Shown one piece after another: positions 44,040 to 52,628 of a DNA stretch of 64,000 nucleotides; positions within the stretch are counted from its first letter, which is position 1; every line of letters begins with the position of its first letter. The stretch comes from Aridibacter famidurans (GTDB lineage Bacteria > Acidobacteriota > Blastocatellia > Pyrinomonadales > Pyrinomonadaceae), in assembly GCA_024103495.1 (NCBI GenBank), contig JAGFIQ010000085.1, forward strand, positions 1 to 64,000, in the 5' to 3' direction. The position numbers and the translations under genes are program-made. A model generated the notes under the pieces. The model had not been told where the DNA came from. It did not search any database and saw only the letters and a program-made list of their open reading frames with translations.

Positions 44040-45407
44040 ATGAGCGAACAAGGCAGTGCATCGATAATCTGCGGCAACGGTCACAGGCTTCCGCTTGACG
44101 ACTCGAAGTTCTGCAGTGTCTGCGGGATCCCGCTTCGCGGAGGAGCCGGGTCCGCGCAAGGGTCAATTGCCCCCGGAGCCCCCGGCCCGGGAAGCGGACA
44201 GGCACAACAGGCCGTTCGTCAGCCGGTGCCCCAAAACGTCTGCCGCGCCTGCGGAGGAGGCGGAAAGGAACTGGACGAACAGGTCGCGGTGTGCCCCGGC
44301 TGCAGATGGCTCAGGCCGATGGCCGACGGTTACGGGATCGACGTTTCGGCGTTCCAGTGGGCTGAGGACGGGCGGGCGATGAACGCGCTGCGGAAGATCA
44401 CCCCGCTTAACGCGGCGGCGAGATCTATCTCGGAGAAGGTCGGAAGGCGGTGGATAGAGAGCACCTTCAACGGGGTCCTTCTGGGCGAGAACCAGCTTCC
44501 GCACATCTACGGCGAGGCCGTCCAGGCCGCCCGGATCCTCGGGATGAACAAGATGCCGGACGTATATCTTTCCGGCGAACGCCCCTGGGACTGCATGACG
44601 TTCGGCAGCGACAACGATTCGTTCATCGTGATCGGATCCGCGCTGGCGGCGAGCTTTCGAGGCCACGAGATCCGGTTTCTGATGGCCCGCGAGATGGGAC
44701 ATTGCAGGGCCGGGCACGCGCTTTGGAAATCCGTGATCCAGTTCTTCCTCGGCGAACAGGGGCCGAAGAAGGGCTTTATGGCCGGCGGTGTATTCTCGGC
44801 TTTGAGCCCCTCGGCGCTGATCGGCGGGGCGATCGAGCTTCCGCTCCTGGCCTGGGCGAGGCAGGCGGAGATCACCGCCGACAGGGCGGGGATCCTGGCG
44901 CTCGGTGACGAGAATATCGCGAGAAAGGTCCTGCTCTCGTGGTCGCTGAAATCGGCATTCATCTTCCAGCAGATCAATGTGGAACAATGGCTGAAGCAGC
45001 AGTCCGCCACGGATGACGACTTCGCGAGGCTCTCGGAATTGACGACCACCTCGACGCCCTACATCACGAGGCGGCTCAAGCTGCTTTCGGAATACGCTCT
45101 TACACAGGATTTCGAACGCTGGAAGGGGCTTATCGCAGGCCTTCTGGAAAAGGAACAGGAGCGGGAGTCCGAAAGGCGCAGAAAGGTGATCGAGAAGGAG
45201 ACGCTGAAGATCAACTGCTCGGCCTGCGGGATCGCTATACGCGTCCCTCTGAAGGTACTCGAAGGCAAATCGGAACTTCCGGTCAGATGTCCGGAAGCCA
45301 AGTGCCGGGCGATCACCCGGCTTAAGAAATCGGTTAAGAAGACCAAAGAAGCCGAATCGGCTGTCAGATCAGAAACAGCAGGGAGGAACCTGAACTATGG
45401 CGAATGA
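44040..45407 (+). CDS. M48-peptidase-like protein lacking the first zinc-binding His
   Basis: The 455-residue protein has two N-terminal zinc ribbons (C11/H15/C25/C28 and C68/C71/C85/C88), a central M48-like domain and a C-terminal ribbon (NCSACGIAI and RCPEAKCR). In M48 proteases the active motif is HExxH; here the aligned residues are R217-E218-M-G-H221, and the downstream ExxxD (E277-ITA-D281) is kept. Losing the first His should abolish zinc catalysis, so I regard it as a pseudoprotease, perhaps a binding module. It overlaps the next gene by 11 bp. Confidence 0.75.
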   Translation: MSEQGSASIICGNGHRLPLDDSKFCSVCGIPLRGGAGSAQGSIAPGAPGPGSGQAQQAVRQPVPQNVCRACGGGGKELDEQVAVCPGCRWLRPMADGYGIDVSAFQWAEDGRAMNALRKITPLNAAARSISEKVGRRWIESTFNGVLLGENQLPHIYGEAVQAARILGMNKMPDVYLSGERPWDCMTFGSDNDSFIVIGSALAASFRGHEIRFLMAREMGHCRAGHALWKSVIQFFLGEQGPKKGFMAGGVFSALSPSALIGGAIELPLLAWARQAEITADRAGILALGDENIARKVLLSWSLKSAFIFQQINVEQWLKQQSATDDDFARLSELTTTSTPYITRRLKLLSEYALTQDFERWKGLIAGLLEKEQERESERRRKVIEKETLKINCSACGIAIRVPLKVLEGKSELPVRCPEAKCRAITRLKKSVKKTKEAESAVRSETAGRNLNYGE

Positions 45408-46476
45408 AGAAAGCATAACGATCACCGAAACAGACGCGGAAGGTAACGAGACCACGATCGAGATCACAACCACCAAGGCCGACGACCTCTCTGCCGATGG
45501 AGACGGCGAATCGCTGGTCGAGGAGGTTGTCGAAGCATTGTTCGATGTGGAGATAGGGGACTCCGAAGATTCTTCGGACCTTACGGTCGAAGAAACTCCC
45601 GAAGCCGACGCCGCGGCGGAAGACCTTGCGGCGCCGGACCTTGAAGCTGCGACCTTCGATTCCGGAACGTACGACCTGGATTCGCTGGGAGTCGATCCCG
45701 TGGACTCCGGCACGGACGCTACTGTCGAAGCAGAGGCGGGTCTTGGTACCGATGCGACCTTTGGGGAATCGACCGGCTATTCGGAACTCGACGCCCAGGC
45801 CGAAGCGGAAGAGCTCGAGCAGAACATGCACGGCGAGGCCGCGCGGGAAGCGCAGGAAGCCGCGGACCAGTTCGTAGAAGAAGGCGATTACGCGGCGGCG
45901 GCCCAGGCGCGCGAGGTGGCCGAGAACGAGGCGTTCGAAGCCGGCGACGAAAGCATGCTTTCGGGCAGCGACGCGATCGAGCTCGAGGCGGCGGCCGAAA
46001 AACAGGCGGAGGCCGCTGAGATACAGCAGCAGCAGGCCGAGAACGCCCAGGCGGGCGATTACGAAGCGGCGCTGGAAGATTCGAGGAACGCCGAACAGGC
46101 GGTGCAGGACGCTGATTATCTTGCCGGCGGATCGGATCACAGCGGACAGGCCGCGGCGGAAAAGGGCGAGATGGAATGGGCGGTCTGGGAACAGGACATC
46201 GCTGACGACAACGCTCGCGATGCGGCGGCGTATGCGGCCGAAGGCGATATGGATGCTGCCGAGATCTACGGCGACGCGGCGGCCGACGCTCAGGCAGCTG
46301 CGGATCACCACGGCGACCTTGGAGAGCACGGCGGCGACGTTTCCGTTTACGATCCTTCGTCGGACGTGGCTTCGGGAGGAGTGTACGATCCTTCTGCGGG
46401 AGTAGATACCGGACTCGATGCGGCGGATACGTCTATGGACACGGACATCGACACGACGCCGGACTTTACGGAATAG
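45397..46476 (+). CDS. Very acidic, Ala-rich low-complexity protein
   Basis: The 359-residue protein is dominated by Asp, Glu and Ala, with few hydrophobic residues and almost no Lys. The first 100 residues are Thr/Asp/Glu-rich; residues 130-300 form long Ala/Glu helices such as AEAEELEQNMHGEAAREAQE and contain loosely repeated GDYxAAxxxxxxAE units (EEGDYAAAAQAREVAE, QAGDYEAALEDSRNAE) reminiscent of degenerate TPRs. No signal peptide or membrane helix is present. It is translationally coupled to the M48-like gene, with GGGAGG before the ATG. I do not know its function. Confidence 0.72.
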   Translation: MANEESITITETDAEGNETTIEITTTKADDLSADGDGESLVEEVVEALFDVEIGDSEDSSDLTVEETPEADAAAEDLAAPDLEAATFDSGTYDLDSLGVDPVDSGTDATVEAEAGLGTDATFGESTGYSELDAQAEAEELEQNMHGEAAREAQEAADQFVEEGDYAAAAQAREVAENEAFEAGDESMLSGSDAIELEAAAEKQAEAAEIQQQQAENAQAGDYEAALEDSRNAEQAVQDADYLAGGSDHSGQAAAEKGEMEWAVWEQDIADDNARDAAAYAAEGDMDAAEIYGDAAADAQAAADHHGDLGEHGGDVSVYDPSSDVASGGVYDPSAGVDTGLDAADTSMDTDIDTTPDFTE

Positions 46477-46489
46477 AAAGTTAAGTTCG

Positions 46490-47320
46490 AGGTACGATAG
46501 GCTTCAGCCTGTCGACTGGAGTGCAGGGGTCCTGGGACCGCAGGCGTCCTGGGACCGCGGGCGTCCCCGCCCGCCCGGTTTCAAGTACTGTGTGCTGAGA
46601 GACGAGTGCCGAGATCGTCCCTTCTGAAATGCAGGGATCCGCTTGGACCGCGGGCGTCCCCGCCCGCCGGGTTTCAAGTACTGAGTGCTGAGAGACGAGT
46701 ACTGAGATCGTCCCTTCTGAAATGCAGGGATCCGCTTGGACCGCGGGCGTCCCCGCCCGCCCGTTTTCAAGTACTGAGTGCTGAGAGACGAGTACTGAGA
46801 TCTTCCCGTCTGAAACAGGGGATCCTCGCCTGGACCGTGGGCGTACTGACTGGAGCGCAGGCGGCCCGCCTGCTTTGTTCGATTAGTTTTAGCCTGTCGT
46901 CTTGACCCCTGCCGACACCGCCCGCTTTTTCCGATAAGCTTCAGTTTGTCGCCCGCTTTGTCCGATAAGCTTCAGCTTGTCGCCAGCCGACAGGCGGGAA
47001 CAAATACGTGACAAATCACCGCTGATTCCTGCAGCACTCTCCGCCAGAAATGAGCTTGGTCCGGCGTCGGTCACTTACAGCCGAAGCCGGAAGAGGGACA
47101 AGCTGAAGCTCGTCGCACATCGCCAGAATGTCTCTTGTTCTACTGCTCACCGCCCCCTGCTCACCGCTCACCGCTCTCCGCTCACCGCTTACTGCTTCCG
47201 GCTCACTGCTCACCGCCCCCTGCTCACCGCTCACGGCTCACCCCCCCCTGCTCACCGCCCCCTGCCCACCGCTCACCGCTCTCCGCTCACTGCCCACCGC
47301 TCACCTCTCAGGGATCACCA
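46490..47320. repeat. Repeat island with a 93-bp tandem array, REP elements and heptamers
   Basis: No gene is supported in 46477-47388. The unit starting GACCGCGGGCGTCC recurs at 46553, 46646 and 46739, exactly 93 bp apart, each with a GCGGGCGTCCCCGCCCGC palindrome followed by AAGTACTGAGTGCTGAGAG. A fourth, degenerate copy follows near 46830. REP-like elements lie at 46493-46515 (variant), 46870-46895 (variant), 46928-46952 and 46957-46983. From 47140 to 47310 runs a long array of 7-bp units (CTCACCG, CTCTCCG, CCCCCTG, CTTACTG). Confidence 0.9.
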
Positions 47321-47388
47321 ATTTTCTTTGAACCTGGAACCTGGAACCTTGAACTGGGCCAGCCAAATCTGTACTCTTATACCTTCGT

Positions 47389-47465
47389 GCACCCGTAGCT
47401 CAGCTGGATAGAGTGCTTGACTACGAATCAAGAGGTCATAGGTTCGAATCCTGTCGGGTGCACCA
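47389..47465 (+). tRNA. tRNA-Arg (anticodon ACG)
   Basis: The 77-nt sequence folds as a complete tRNA. The acceptor stem GCACCCG pairs with CGGGTGC, the D-arm contains GCTCAGCTGGATAGAGT, the anticodon stem CTTGA/TCAAG holds the loop CTACGAA with anticodon ACG, and the T-loop is TTCGAAT. The discriminator is A and the CCA is encoded. The A34 would be deaminated to inosine to read CGU, CGC and CGA codons. Confidence 0.96.
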
Positions 47466-47476
47466 TATCAATTCTC

Positions 47477-47510
47477 AGGGCTCATTGGTCAATGATCAAT
47501 GGGCCCTTTG
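47477..47510 (+). terminator. Hairpin terminator after tRNA-Arg
   Basis: AGGGCTCATTG (47477-47487) pairs with CAATGGGCCCT (47497-47507) across a 9-base loop with one G-T pair, 11 bp after the tRNA. The following TTGTCTC is only weakly T-rich. Confidence 0.55.
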
Positions 47511-47647
47511 TCTCGGGCTCTTGAACAGGGATTCGTTGGGCCGATCTGGTTTCCCTGCATAACCCTGTGCGGTTTCCGTCTCGGGTCGGGTGGAGAAATC
47601 TCCCTTCGGAAGGTAAACTTCTCTTCTGTAAACATCTAGCCAGGATC

Positions 47648-48085
47648 ATGCCAAGCACACGAGAATTCTCGAAAACTTTGAACGTATACCTTCCCTACCT
47701 AGCGTGGGTCGTGGCCCTGATCGGGCTGGTGGGGAGTCTGTTCTTCAGCGTCGTGATGGAGCTTCCTCCGTGCGACCTGTGCTGGTACCAGAGGATCGCG
47801 ATGTACCCGCTTGTCCCGATCCTCGCCACAGGGATCATCCTGCGCGACCGTCGGATGAAGACCTACGCGCTGCCCTTCGGCATTGTCGGCCTCGCGATCT
47901 CGGTTTACCACAACCTGCTTTATTACGGCGTTATCACACAAGCGCTGACACCCTGCTCGCAGGGGGTCCCGTGCACCGCAAAGCAACTTGAATTGTTCGG
48001 GTTCATCACGATCCCGCTGATGACGCTCGCCGCTTTTGTCGTCATACTCCTGTCCTTATTGATATACAAACCCGGGGAAGAATAG
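47648..48085 (+). CDS. Disulfide bond formation protein DsbB/BdbC
   Basis: DsbB-type proteins reoxidise a DsbA partner and pass electrons to quinone. The 145-residue protein starts at the ATG at 47648 and has four membrane helices. The first redox pair is C42-DL-C45 in PPCDLCWYQRI, the second C103 and C109 in TPCSQGVPC. These two pairs and the short length match BdbC. The partner gene begins 3 bp after its stop codon. Confidence 0.95.
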   Translation: MPSTREFSKTLNVYLPYLAWVVALIGLVGSLFFSVVMELPPCDLCWYQRIAMYPLVPILATGIILRDRRMKTYALPFGIVGLAISVYHNLLYYGVITQALTPCSQGVPCTAKQLELFGFITIPLMTLAAFVVILLSLLIYKPGEE

Positions 48086-48088
48086 AAA

Positions 48089-48763
48089 ATGAAGAAGGAA
48101 ACCGTACTGTTGGGAATCATCGCGATCCTTGTGGTCGTCATTGCCATTATCGGAGCGAGCTATTACCGCAATTCGACGCAGCCCGCACCCGCAACCGGAT
48201 CCGGCCCGGCCCCTGTCAATGAGGCGCTGATACGGCCCGACAGCCCATCCGTCGGCCCGGCGGACGCTCCCGTAACGATCGTCGAGTTCTATGATCCGGA
48301 GTGCGAATCCTGTGCGGCGTTCCATTCTTCGATCAAGACGGTCATGAAGGAACACGAAGGCAAGGTCCGGCTGGTGTCGCGTTTAATGCCGCTTCATCCG
48401 AACTCGGCCCTCGCGGCGACGTTCATCGAGCTCGCCGGCGAAAAGGGAAAGTACTACGAGGCCCAGGAGTTCGTTTTCAAGAAACAGCCCGAATGGGGAA
48501 CTGTCCACGGGCCCGCCTCGACCGTCCAGCCGGATGCACCGGCGATGTTCGACAAGTACGTCGTCGAGTTCGGCCTGGACCCCGCCGAGTTCAAGGCGGC
48601 GTTAAGCGAGAACCGCTACGCGAAGAGACTCGAGCGGGACATGACTGACGGCCGAAGCCTCGGAGTCAGCAGGACCCCGACGATCTTCGTCAACGGCCGG
48701 GTGCTGATGAGGCTTTCCGAGCCCGATCTGAGATACCTGGTCTCGCAGGAATTGAGCAAGTAG
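48089..48763 (+). CDS. DsbA-family thiol oxidase, membrane anchored
   Basis: The 224-residue protein has an N-terminal membrane anchor (VLLGIIAILVVVIAIIGASYY) and an extracytoplasmic thioredoxin fold of the DsbA/BdbD type. The active site is C72-ES-C75 in DPECESCAAFH and the cis-proline segment is SRTPTIFVNGRV. It oxidises cysteines in exported proteins and is regenerated by the adjacent DsbB. An excellent terminator follows 50 bp downstream. Confidence 0.94.
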   Translation: MKKETVLLGIIAILVVVIAIIGASYYRNSTQPAPATGSGPAPVNEALIRPDSPSVGPADAPVTIVEFYDPECESCAAFHSSIKTVMKEHEGKVRLVSRLMPLHPNSALAATFIELAGEKGKYYEAQEFVFKKQPEWGTVHGPASTVQPDAPAMFDKYVVEFGLDPAEFKAALSENRYAKRLERDMTDGRSLGVSRTPTIFVNGRVLMRLSEPDLRYLVSQELSK

Positions 48764-48813
48764 GTCGCAAAAACGTACGGAGATCCCGGCATCTGCCGGA
48801 GCGCGTTTTGAAG

Positions 48814-48850
48814 AGCCCCTCGGATGCCTTTCGAGGGGCTTTTTGTTTTA
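48814..48850 (+). terminator. Intrinsic terminator after dsbA
   Basis: A perfect 9-bp stem AGCCCCTCG/CGAGGGGCT with a 9-base loop is followed by TTTTGTTTTA. It lies between the convergent DsbA and membrane protein genes. Confidence 0.9.
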
Positions 48851-49237
48851 GACGGGCGGTTCGGCCTCGCCAACGGCTGCGCGGAGAAACAGCCATCCGG
48901 CAATGCCGAAGGCGACTACGAAGAAGCCCGTCAGGCCGAGGATCTCTAGCGGAGGGCTGTACGGCATCCCGAGCCCCATGGCGATCGCATAGACGCCGAT
49001 CACTGCCATCACAAATGCCATCGCGAACATCGCCGGCGCCATCGCTCCTGCCCTTAAACGGCCGACAGCGGCGAAGATCATCCCTACCGCGATAACCCAG
49101 AAGTACATGCGGTTGGAAGGATCTCCGTCGGCTCCGATGATCCCGACCCCGAGGCTCATCCAGATAAGCAGGAGCGAAGTGAGTAACGCGATGACGGTTG
49201 CGATCCTGTACGCAAAGGAGCTTGTTAGTTTCAGCAT
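48848..49237 (-). CDS. Small four-helix membrane protein
   Basis: The 129-residue protein has four hydrophobic segments: ATVIALLTSLLLIWMSLGVG, YFWVIAVGMIFAAVG, MFAMAFVMAVIGVYAIAMGLG and LGLTGFFVVAFGIAGWLFLR. No conserved functional motif is seen and I cannot name the family. It is monocistronic. The 224 bp between it and the transporter gene at 49462 shows nothing. Confidence 0.75.
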   Translation of the reverse strand: MLKLTSSFAYRIATVIALLTSLLLIWMSLGVGIIGADGDPSNRMYFWVIAVGMIFAAVGRLRAGAMAPAMFAMAFVMAVIGVYAIAMGLGMPYSPPLEILGLTGFFVVAFGIAGWLFLRAAVGEAEPPV

Positions 49238-49461
49238 TCTATCGACTCTAAAGGTAGTGATGAGGTTACCAGGTGGATCAAAATCGAGGTTCCTTTCAAA
49301 GGCCTAAAACGGCACGGCCGCTGGTCACCTCGCACGAGTTCACTTTTTTAGTTCGATCGGCAGGGACTGGTTTTGGAACGGTCATTGAACGGCAGATCCT
49401 CGCTACGCGGTCCGTAATTCGACAACTCCGAGCTTCGATCTACGCTTCACCGATGTACCGC

Positions 49462-51693
49462 TCAGGCAAGCGCGTTCTCTTCTCCCGAATCGCGGACAAA
49501 GATGCAGCTTGAGCGGGATCTTTCCACCATACGGCGCACGAAATCGAAATCGACTTCCTCCGGCAGCCCGAACACGCTCAGGTCCGCCGTTTCCACGTCG
49601 CGGATCAGCGGCTCCAGCTCGCTGTGGCGGACGACGACCTCCGCGTCGGGGATCCTTGCAAGGACGATAAGGTTCTCGAGATACTCCCGGGCCTCATCGA
49701 CATTTTCCGCCGCTTCGATCGCGGACACCAGGTTGATCTGCCCCTTCCAGTCGCGGTTTATCTGATACGAGATCAGCAGGGCGAGGTCAAGTGTCCCGAG
49801 CTCCATACGGACCTCCCAGTCCGGGCTCTGGTCGCTTGTCCAGACGTTGATCAGGCGCTTTCTTCCGAGGCGCGCCTTGGGATGCTCGGCGTAAAGCATT
49901 ACGCCAAGCCGGTTCTCCCTTGCCTTGCCGATTACCAGCTTCAGATCCTCCTCTCGCTCCTTGTCCCCTTCAGGCGGCAAGGTCAAGAGCAGGACGTTCG
50001 GGCGGAAGAACACGCCGCTCAGGGTCTGCATTCCGGTGAGGACCCCCTGCCCGAAGTCGGACGAATCGATTATCGTGGCAGTGGAGAAGACGTTCTCGTC
50101 ACGGAATGCCTGGGCGAGCTTGGCGAGGACCGATTTTAGTATCTCGCGGTCTTCCGCATCGTCGCCGGCCAGCCCCATTAGTTTGATCGATCCCTTCGGA
50201 CTCGCGACCTCGCGCACAAAGCTGAAAGTGCCGCGCATTTCCCTTGGGTCCTCGACGGGGATAAGAAGATTCGGACGCCACGCCCTTTCCTGCCCGCTCG
50301 GCATCTCCGCCACGCGCTTTGCCGCCCACTCTGCAACAGAAACGAAAAGGCCGCTTCGCACGTCCTGGAACGGGTTTGCAAGCTGGCGCCGGATCAGGAT
50401 GCCGTAGAAGATGACGACGATGATTATCGCGGCGAGGCTGAAGGCCGGATTGATAATGAACATCGCGAAAAGGCAGCCCAAAGCGCCGAAAAGCGGGACG
50501 ATCCGGGGGATCTTCAGCAGCGGACGAAAGCTCACAAGACCGAGACTCTGTTCGATAAGCACCACGACATTGATCATTAGATAGGTGATCAAGAAGAACA
50601 TCGTGATGAGTGGTGCGATCGCGTTCAGGTCGCGCAGCAATAGAGCCGCGAGCGCGATCCCGCCGGTCAGCCACATCGCTCTCCGGGGCTCGCCGGTGGG
50701 AGTCACCTGCGAGATCCATTCTCCGCCTGGAAGGATCTTGTTCTCGCCGAGAGCCTGCAGTATGCGCGGGCCGCCGACAAGCGAAGACAGTCCGGATGAG
50801 AACGTCGCCCCGAGGATCCCGGCTACGACGATCGGCCCCCACAACGCGCGATCGACCATTATCGTGTAGTTGCTGGCAAGTTCTTCAGTCGTCGCTACGG
50901 CAGAGAGCCAGTACGCGAGTGCAAGGTAAATGACGAGGCTGACGACGATCGCGCCCATCGTGCCTACCGGAATGCTGCGGCGGGGGTTCTCGAGGTCGCC
51001 GGACATGTTCGCGCCGGCCATGATCCCGGTCGCCGCGGGGAAGAAAACTGCGAAAATTATCCAGAAGTTCGCTCCCTGAAAGTTGTTCTCCGGGGCGCCG
51101 GGATATTCCCCCCACCACGTAACGGGCTGGATCGCGTCGATCGTAAGCAGGCCGCCGAATACTGAAAGCAGCGAGGCGAAGATTATCGCCATGATCACGT
51201 ACTGGATCCTGAACGCGAATCCGGTACTGATGTTGGCGATGATGAAAAGCAGCAGGAACGTAACGAAATCGACGGCGATGGCGGGATGCTCCGGAAAGAC
51301 ATAGAGCCAGCCCTCGCGGAAGCCGAAGATGTACATCGTGACGGCCAGGGCCTGCGAAACGAAGAGTGGAATGCCGAGACTTCCGCCGATCTCGATTCCC
51401 AGCGACTGGGAGATGATCGAATACGCTCCGCCCGCGCCGATGCGTATATTGGTCGTGATGGACGACATCGAGAGGCCGGTGAAGATAGTGATCGCGAAGG
51501 CGAGAAGTATCACCAGCCATCCCCCGAGAAGCCCGGCGTTACCCACGACCCAGCCGGACCGAAGGTACATGATAACGCCGAGCACCGTCAAAAGGGTCGG
51601 CGTGAAGACGCCCGCGAACATGCCGAATTTCTTTCGCTTCGGTTCTTCCTGTTCGTCGATCTGCTCCTGAAGCTCGCCTTTCTGTTCCGGCAT
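49462..51693 (-). CDS. SLC12-like cation-chloride cotransporter / APC permease
   Basis: The 743-residue protein has about twelve membrane helices of the APC fold, opening with GVFTPTLLTVLGVIMYLRSGWVVG, which strongly resembles eukaryotic Na-K-2Cl and K-Cl cotransporters. About 280 C-terminal residues form a cytosolic domain similar in position to the SLC12 C-terminal domain, with two Rossmann-like halves (VLLLTLPPEGDKEREEDLKLV). Likely substrates are K+, Na+ and Cl- or amino acids; sequence alone does not decide. It has a long untranslated region upstream. Confidence 0.88.
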   Translation of the reverse strand: MPEQKGELQEQIDEQEEPKRKKFGMFAGVFTPTLLTVLGVIMYLRSGWVVGNAGLLGGWLVILLAFAITIFTGLSMSSITTNIRIGAGGAYSIISQSLGIEIGGSLGIPLFVSQALAVTMYIFGFREGWLYVFPEHPAIAVDFVTFLLLFIIANISTGFAFRIQYVIMAIIFASLLSVFGGLLTIDAIQPVTWWGEYPGAPENNFQGANFWIIFAVFFPAATGIMAGANMSGDLENPRRSIPVGTMGAIVVSLVIYLALAYWLSAVATTEELASNYTIMVDRALWGPIVVAGILGATFSSGLSSLVGGPRILQALGENKILPGGEWISQVTPTGEPRRAMWLTGGIALAALLLRDLNAIAPLITMFFLITYLMINVVVLIEQSLGLVSFRPLLKIPRIVPLFGALGCLFAMFIINPAFSLAAIIIVVIFYGILIRRQLANPFQDVRSGLFVSVAEWAAKRVAEMPSGQERAWRPNLLIPVEDPREMRGTFSFVREVASPKGSIKLMGLAGDDAEDREILKSVLAKLAQAFRDENVFSTATIIDSSDFGQGVLTGMQTLSGVFFRPNVLLLTLPPEGDKEREEDLKLVIGKARENRLGVMLYAEHPKARLGRKRLINVWTSDQSPDWEVRMELGTLDLALLISYQINRDWKGQINLVSAIEAAENVDEAREYLENLIVLARIPDAEVVVRHSELEPLIRDVETADLSVFGLPEEVDFDFVRRMVERSRSSCIFVRDSGEENALA

Positions 51694-52109
51694 AATGACT
51701 TTGAATGAGCATAGATCAACGGATCCCGGCCTGCTGTCAGCCAGCGCACAATTCTCTGGTACCGGTCCTATCCGAAATGAAATGGGGCGGGAAGATCTGA
51801 GCGGTCAGACGGTCCTATGGAAGAGCAGGTCTGAAGCAGCGAAGAGGCCAACATGAGTCCGGTCAGGCTATAGGATCTCAAGGCGAGGACCGTAGTGCAT
51901 TCCCGGTCCCGCCGCGATCACCTGTAGGAGCAAAGGGTTGGCGGGATCGCGGGCCACGCATATGGTCCCGCGCCGAGGCTTATCCTGGCGAGAACAAGGG
52001 ACCGGAAGATCGCCCCGGTAAAGACGTTTCTTTAGGCTGTCTTACCCGCGCGTCAGCGTACTGTTTCCCCGAAGGAAATCGATCAGGGGGATGTATGTCA
52101 GGGAGCCGG
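51694..52109. other. 416 bp non-coding region upstream of the transporter
   Basis: No gene is seen on either strand. On the minus strand, about 240 nt before the transporter ATG, a hairpin of CCCGCGATC with GATCGCGGCGGG is possible, and several direct TAGGACCG/TAGGACCGT words occur (near 51765 and 51812). This could be a structured leader, but I could not match it to a known riboswitch class; in particular the conserved c-di-AMP (ydaO) core is not there. Confidence 0.4.
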
Positions 52110-52532
52110 CTAGGACAGCCAGCCCTTTTTGACACCCTGCAGGCTCATAAACACAAGCCCTATCGAGACGACCAATACGATTCCCTGCACTGCATAGACC
52201 GCCGGTCCTGCCAGGCCACCGGCTCCGCCGAGAACAAACAGCGAGAAGTCCTGAACGATCACGCCCGCGAGAGAAAGCGCAAGGACAGGCAAAGACCAGC
52301 GCTTTTTCAGAACGAGGCCGACACAGCCGAGCGCGCCGAACCACACGGCTACAGCGGTCGCGGCAACCGACCAGGCCGGACGCGAGGCGTAAAGCGCCTG
52401 CTCCGCCGCGCTTAGTTTTGCGATTTCTTCGGGCGACATCATCACGTCGAAAAGATATGCGACGCAGCCAAGCAAATTCCAGATGAGCGCTACAACGGCA
52501 ACTGGAACGAACCATTTCGGGGCTCTATTCAT
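52110..52532 (-). CDS. Small four-helix membrane protein
   Basis: The 140-residue protein has four membrane helices (VPVAVVALIWNLLGCVAYLF, VAATAVAVWFGALGCVGLVL, LPVLALSLAGVIVQDFSLFVL and AVYAVQGIVLVVSIGLVFMSL) with a short cytoplasmic loop MSPEEIAKLSAAEQALYASRP between the first two. Homologues of this pattern are common in proteobacteria and often labelled as sugar transporters without evidence. I leave the function open. Confidence 0.78.
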   Translation of the reverse strand: MNRAPKWFVPVAVVALIWNLLGCVAYLFDVMMSPEEIAKLSAAEQALYASRPAWSVAATAVAVWFGALGCVGLVLKKRWSLPVLALSLAGVIVQDFSLFVLGGAGGLAGPAVYAVQGIVLVVSIGLVFMSLQGVKKGWLS

Positions 52533-52628
52533 TTTGTCTCTCCTATGCAGTCTGTGTGATGAAAACGACGAAGCGCGCCGGGAACTGCATTTACCTGGCA
52601 GTCGCTCGCGTTCCGGGTACTTAACCTG

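Noticed and set aside
46553-46840. Possible CRISPR array in the 93-bp repeats
   Set aside because: The whole unit is repeated, including what would be the spacer, and there are no cas genes. The same holds for the 58-bp array at 55047.
47128-47398. Small plus-strand frames reading as Leu/Thr/Ala/Pro repeats, also at 7225-7437 and 7589-7780
   Set aside because: They are translations of 7-bp tandem repeats and palindromes in all frames, not genes.
51694-52109. c-di-AMP (ydaO) riboswitch before the transporter
   Set aside because: Looked for because of the ion-transport gene, but the conserved core sequences of that class are not there.
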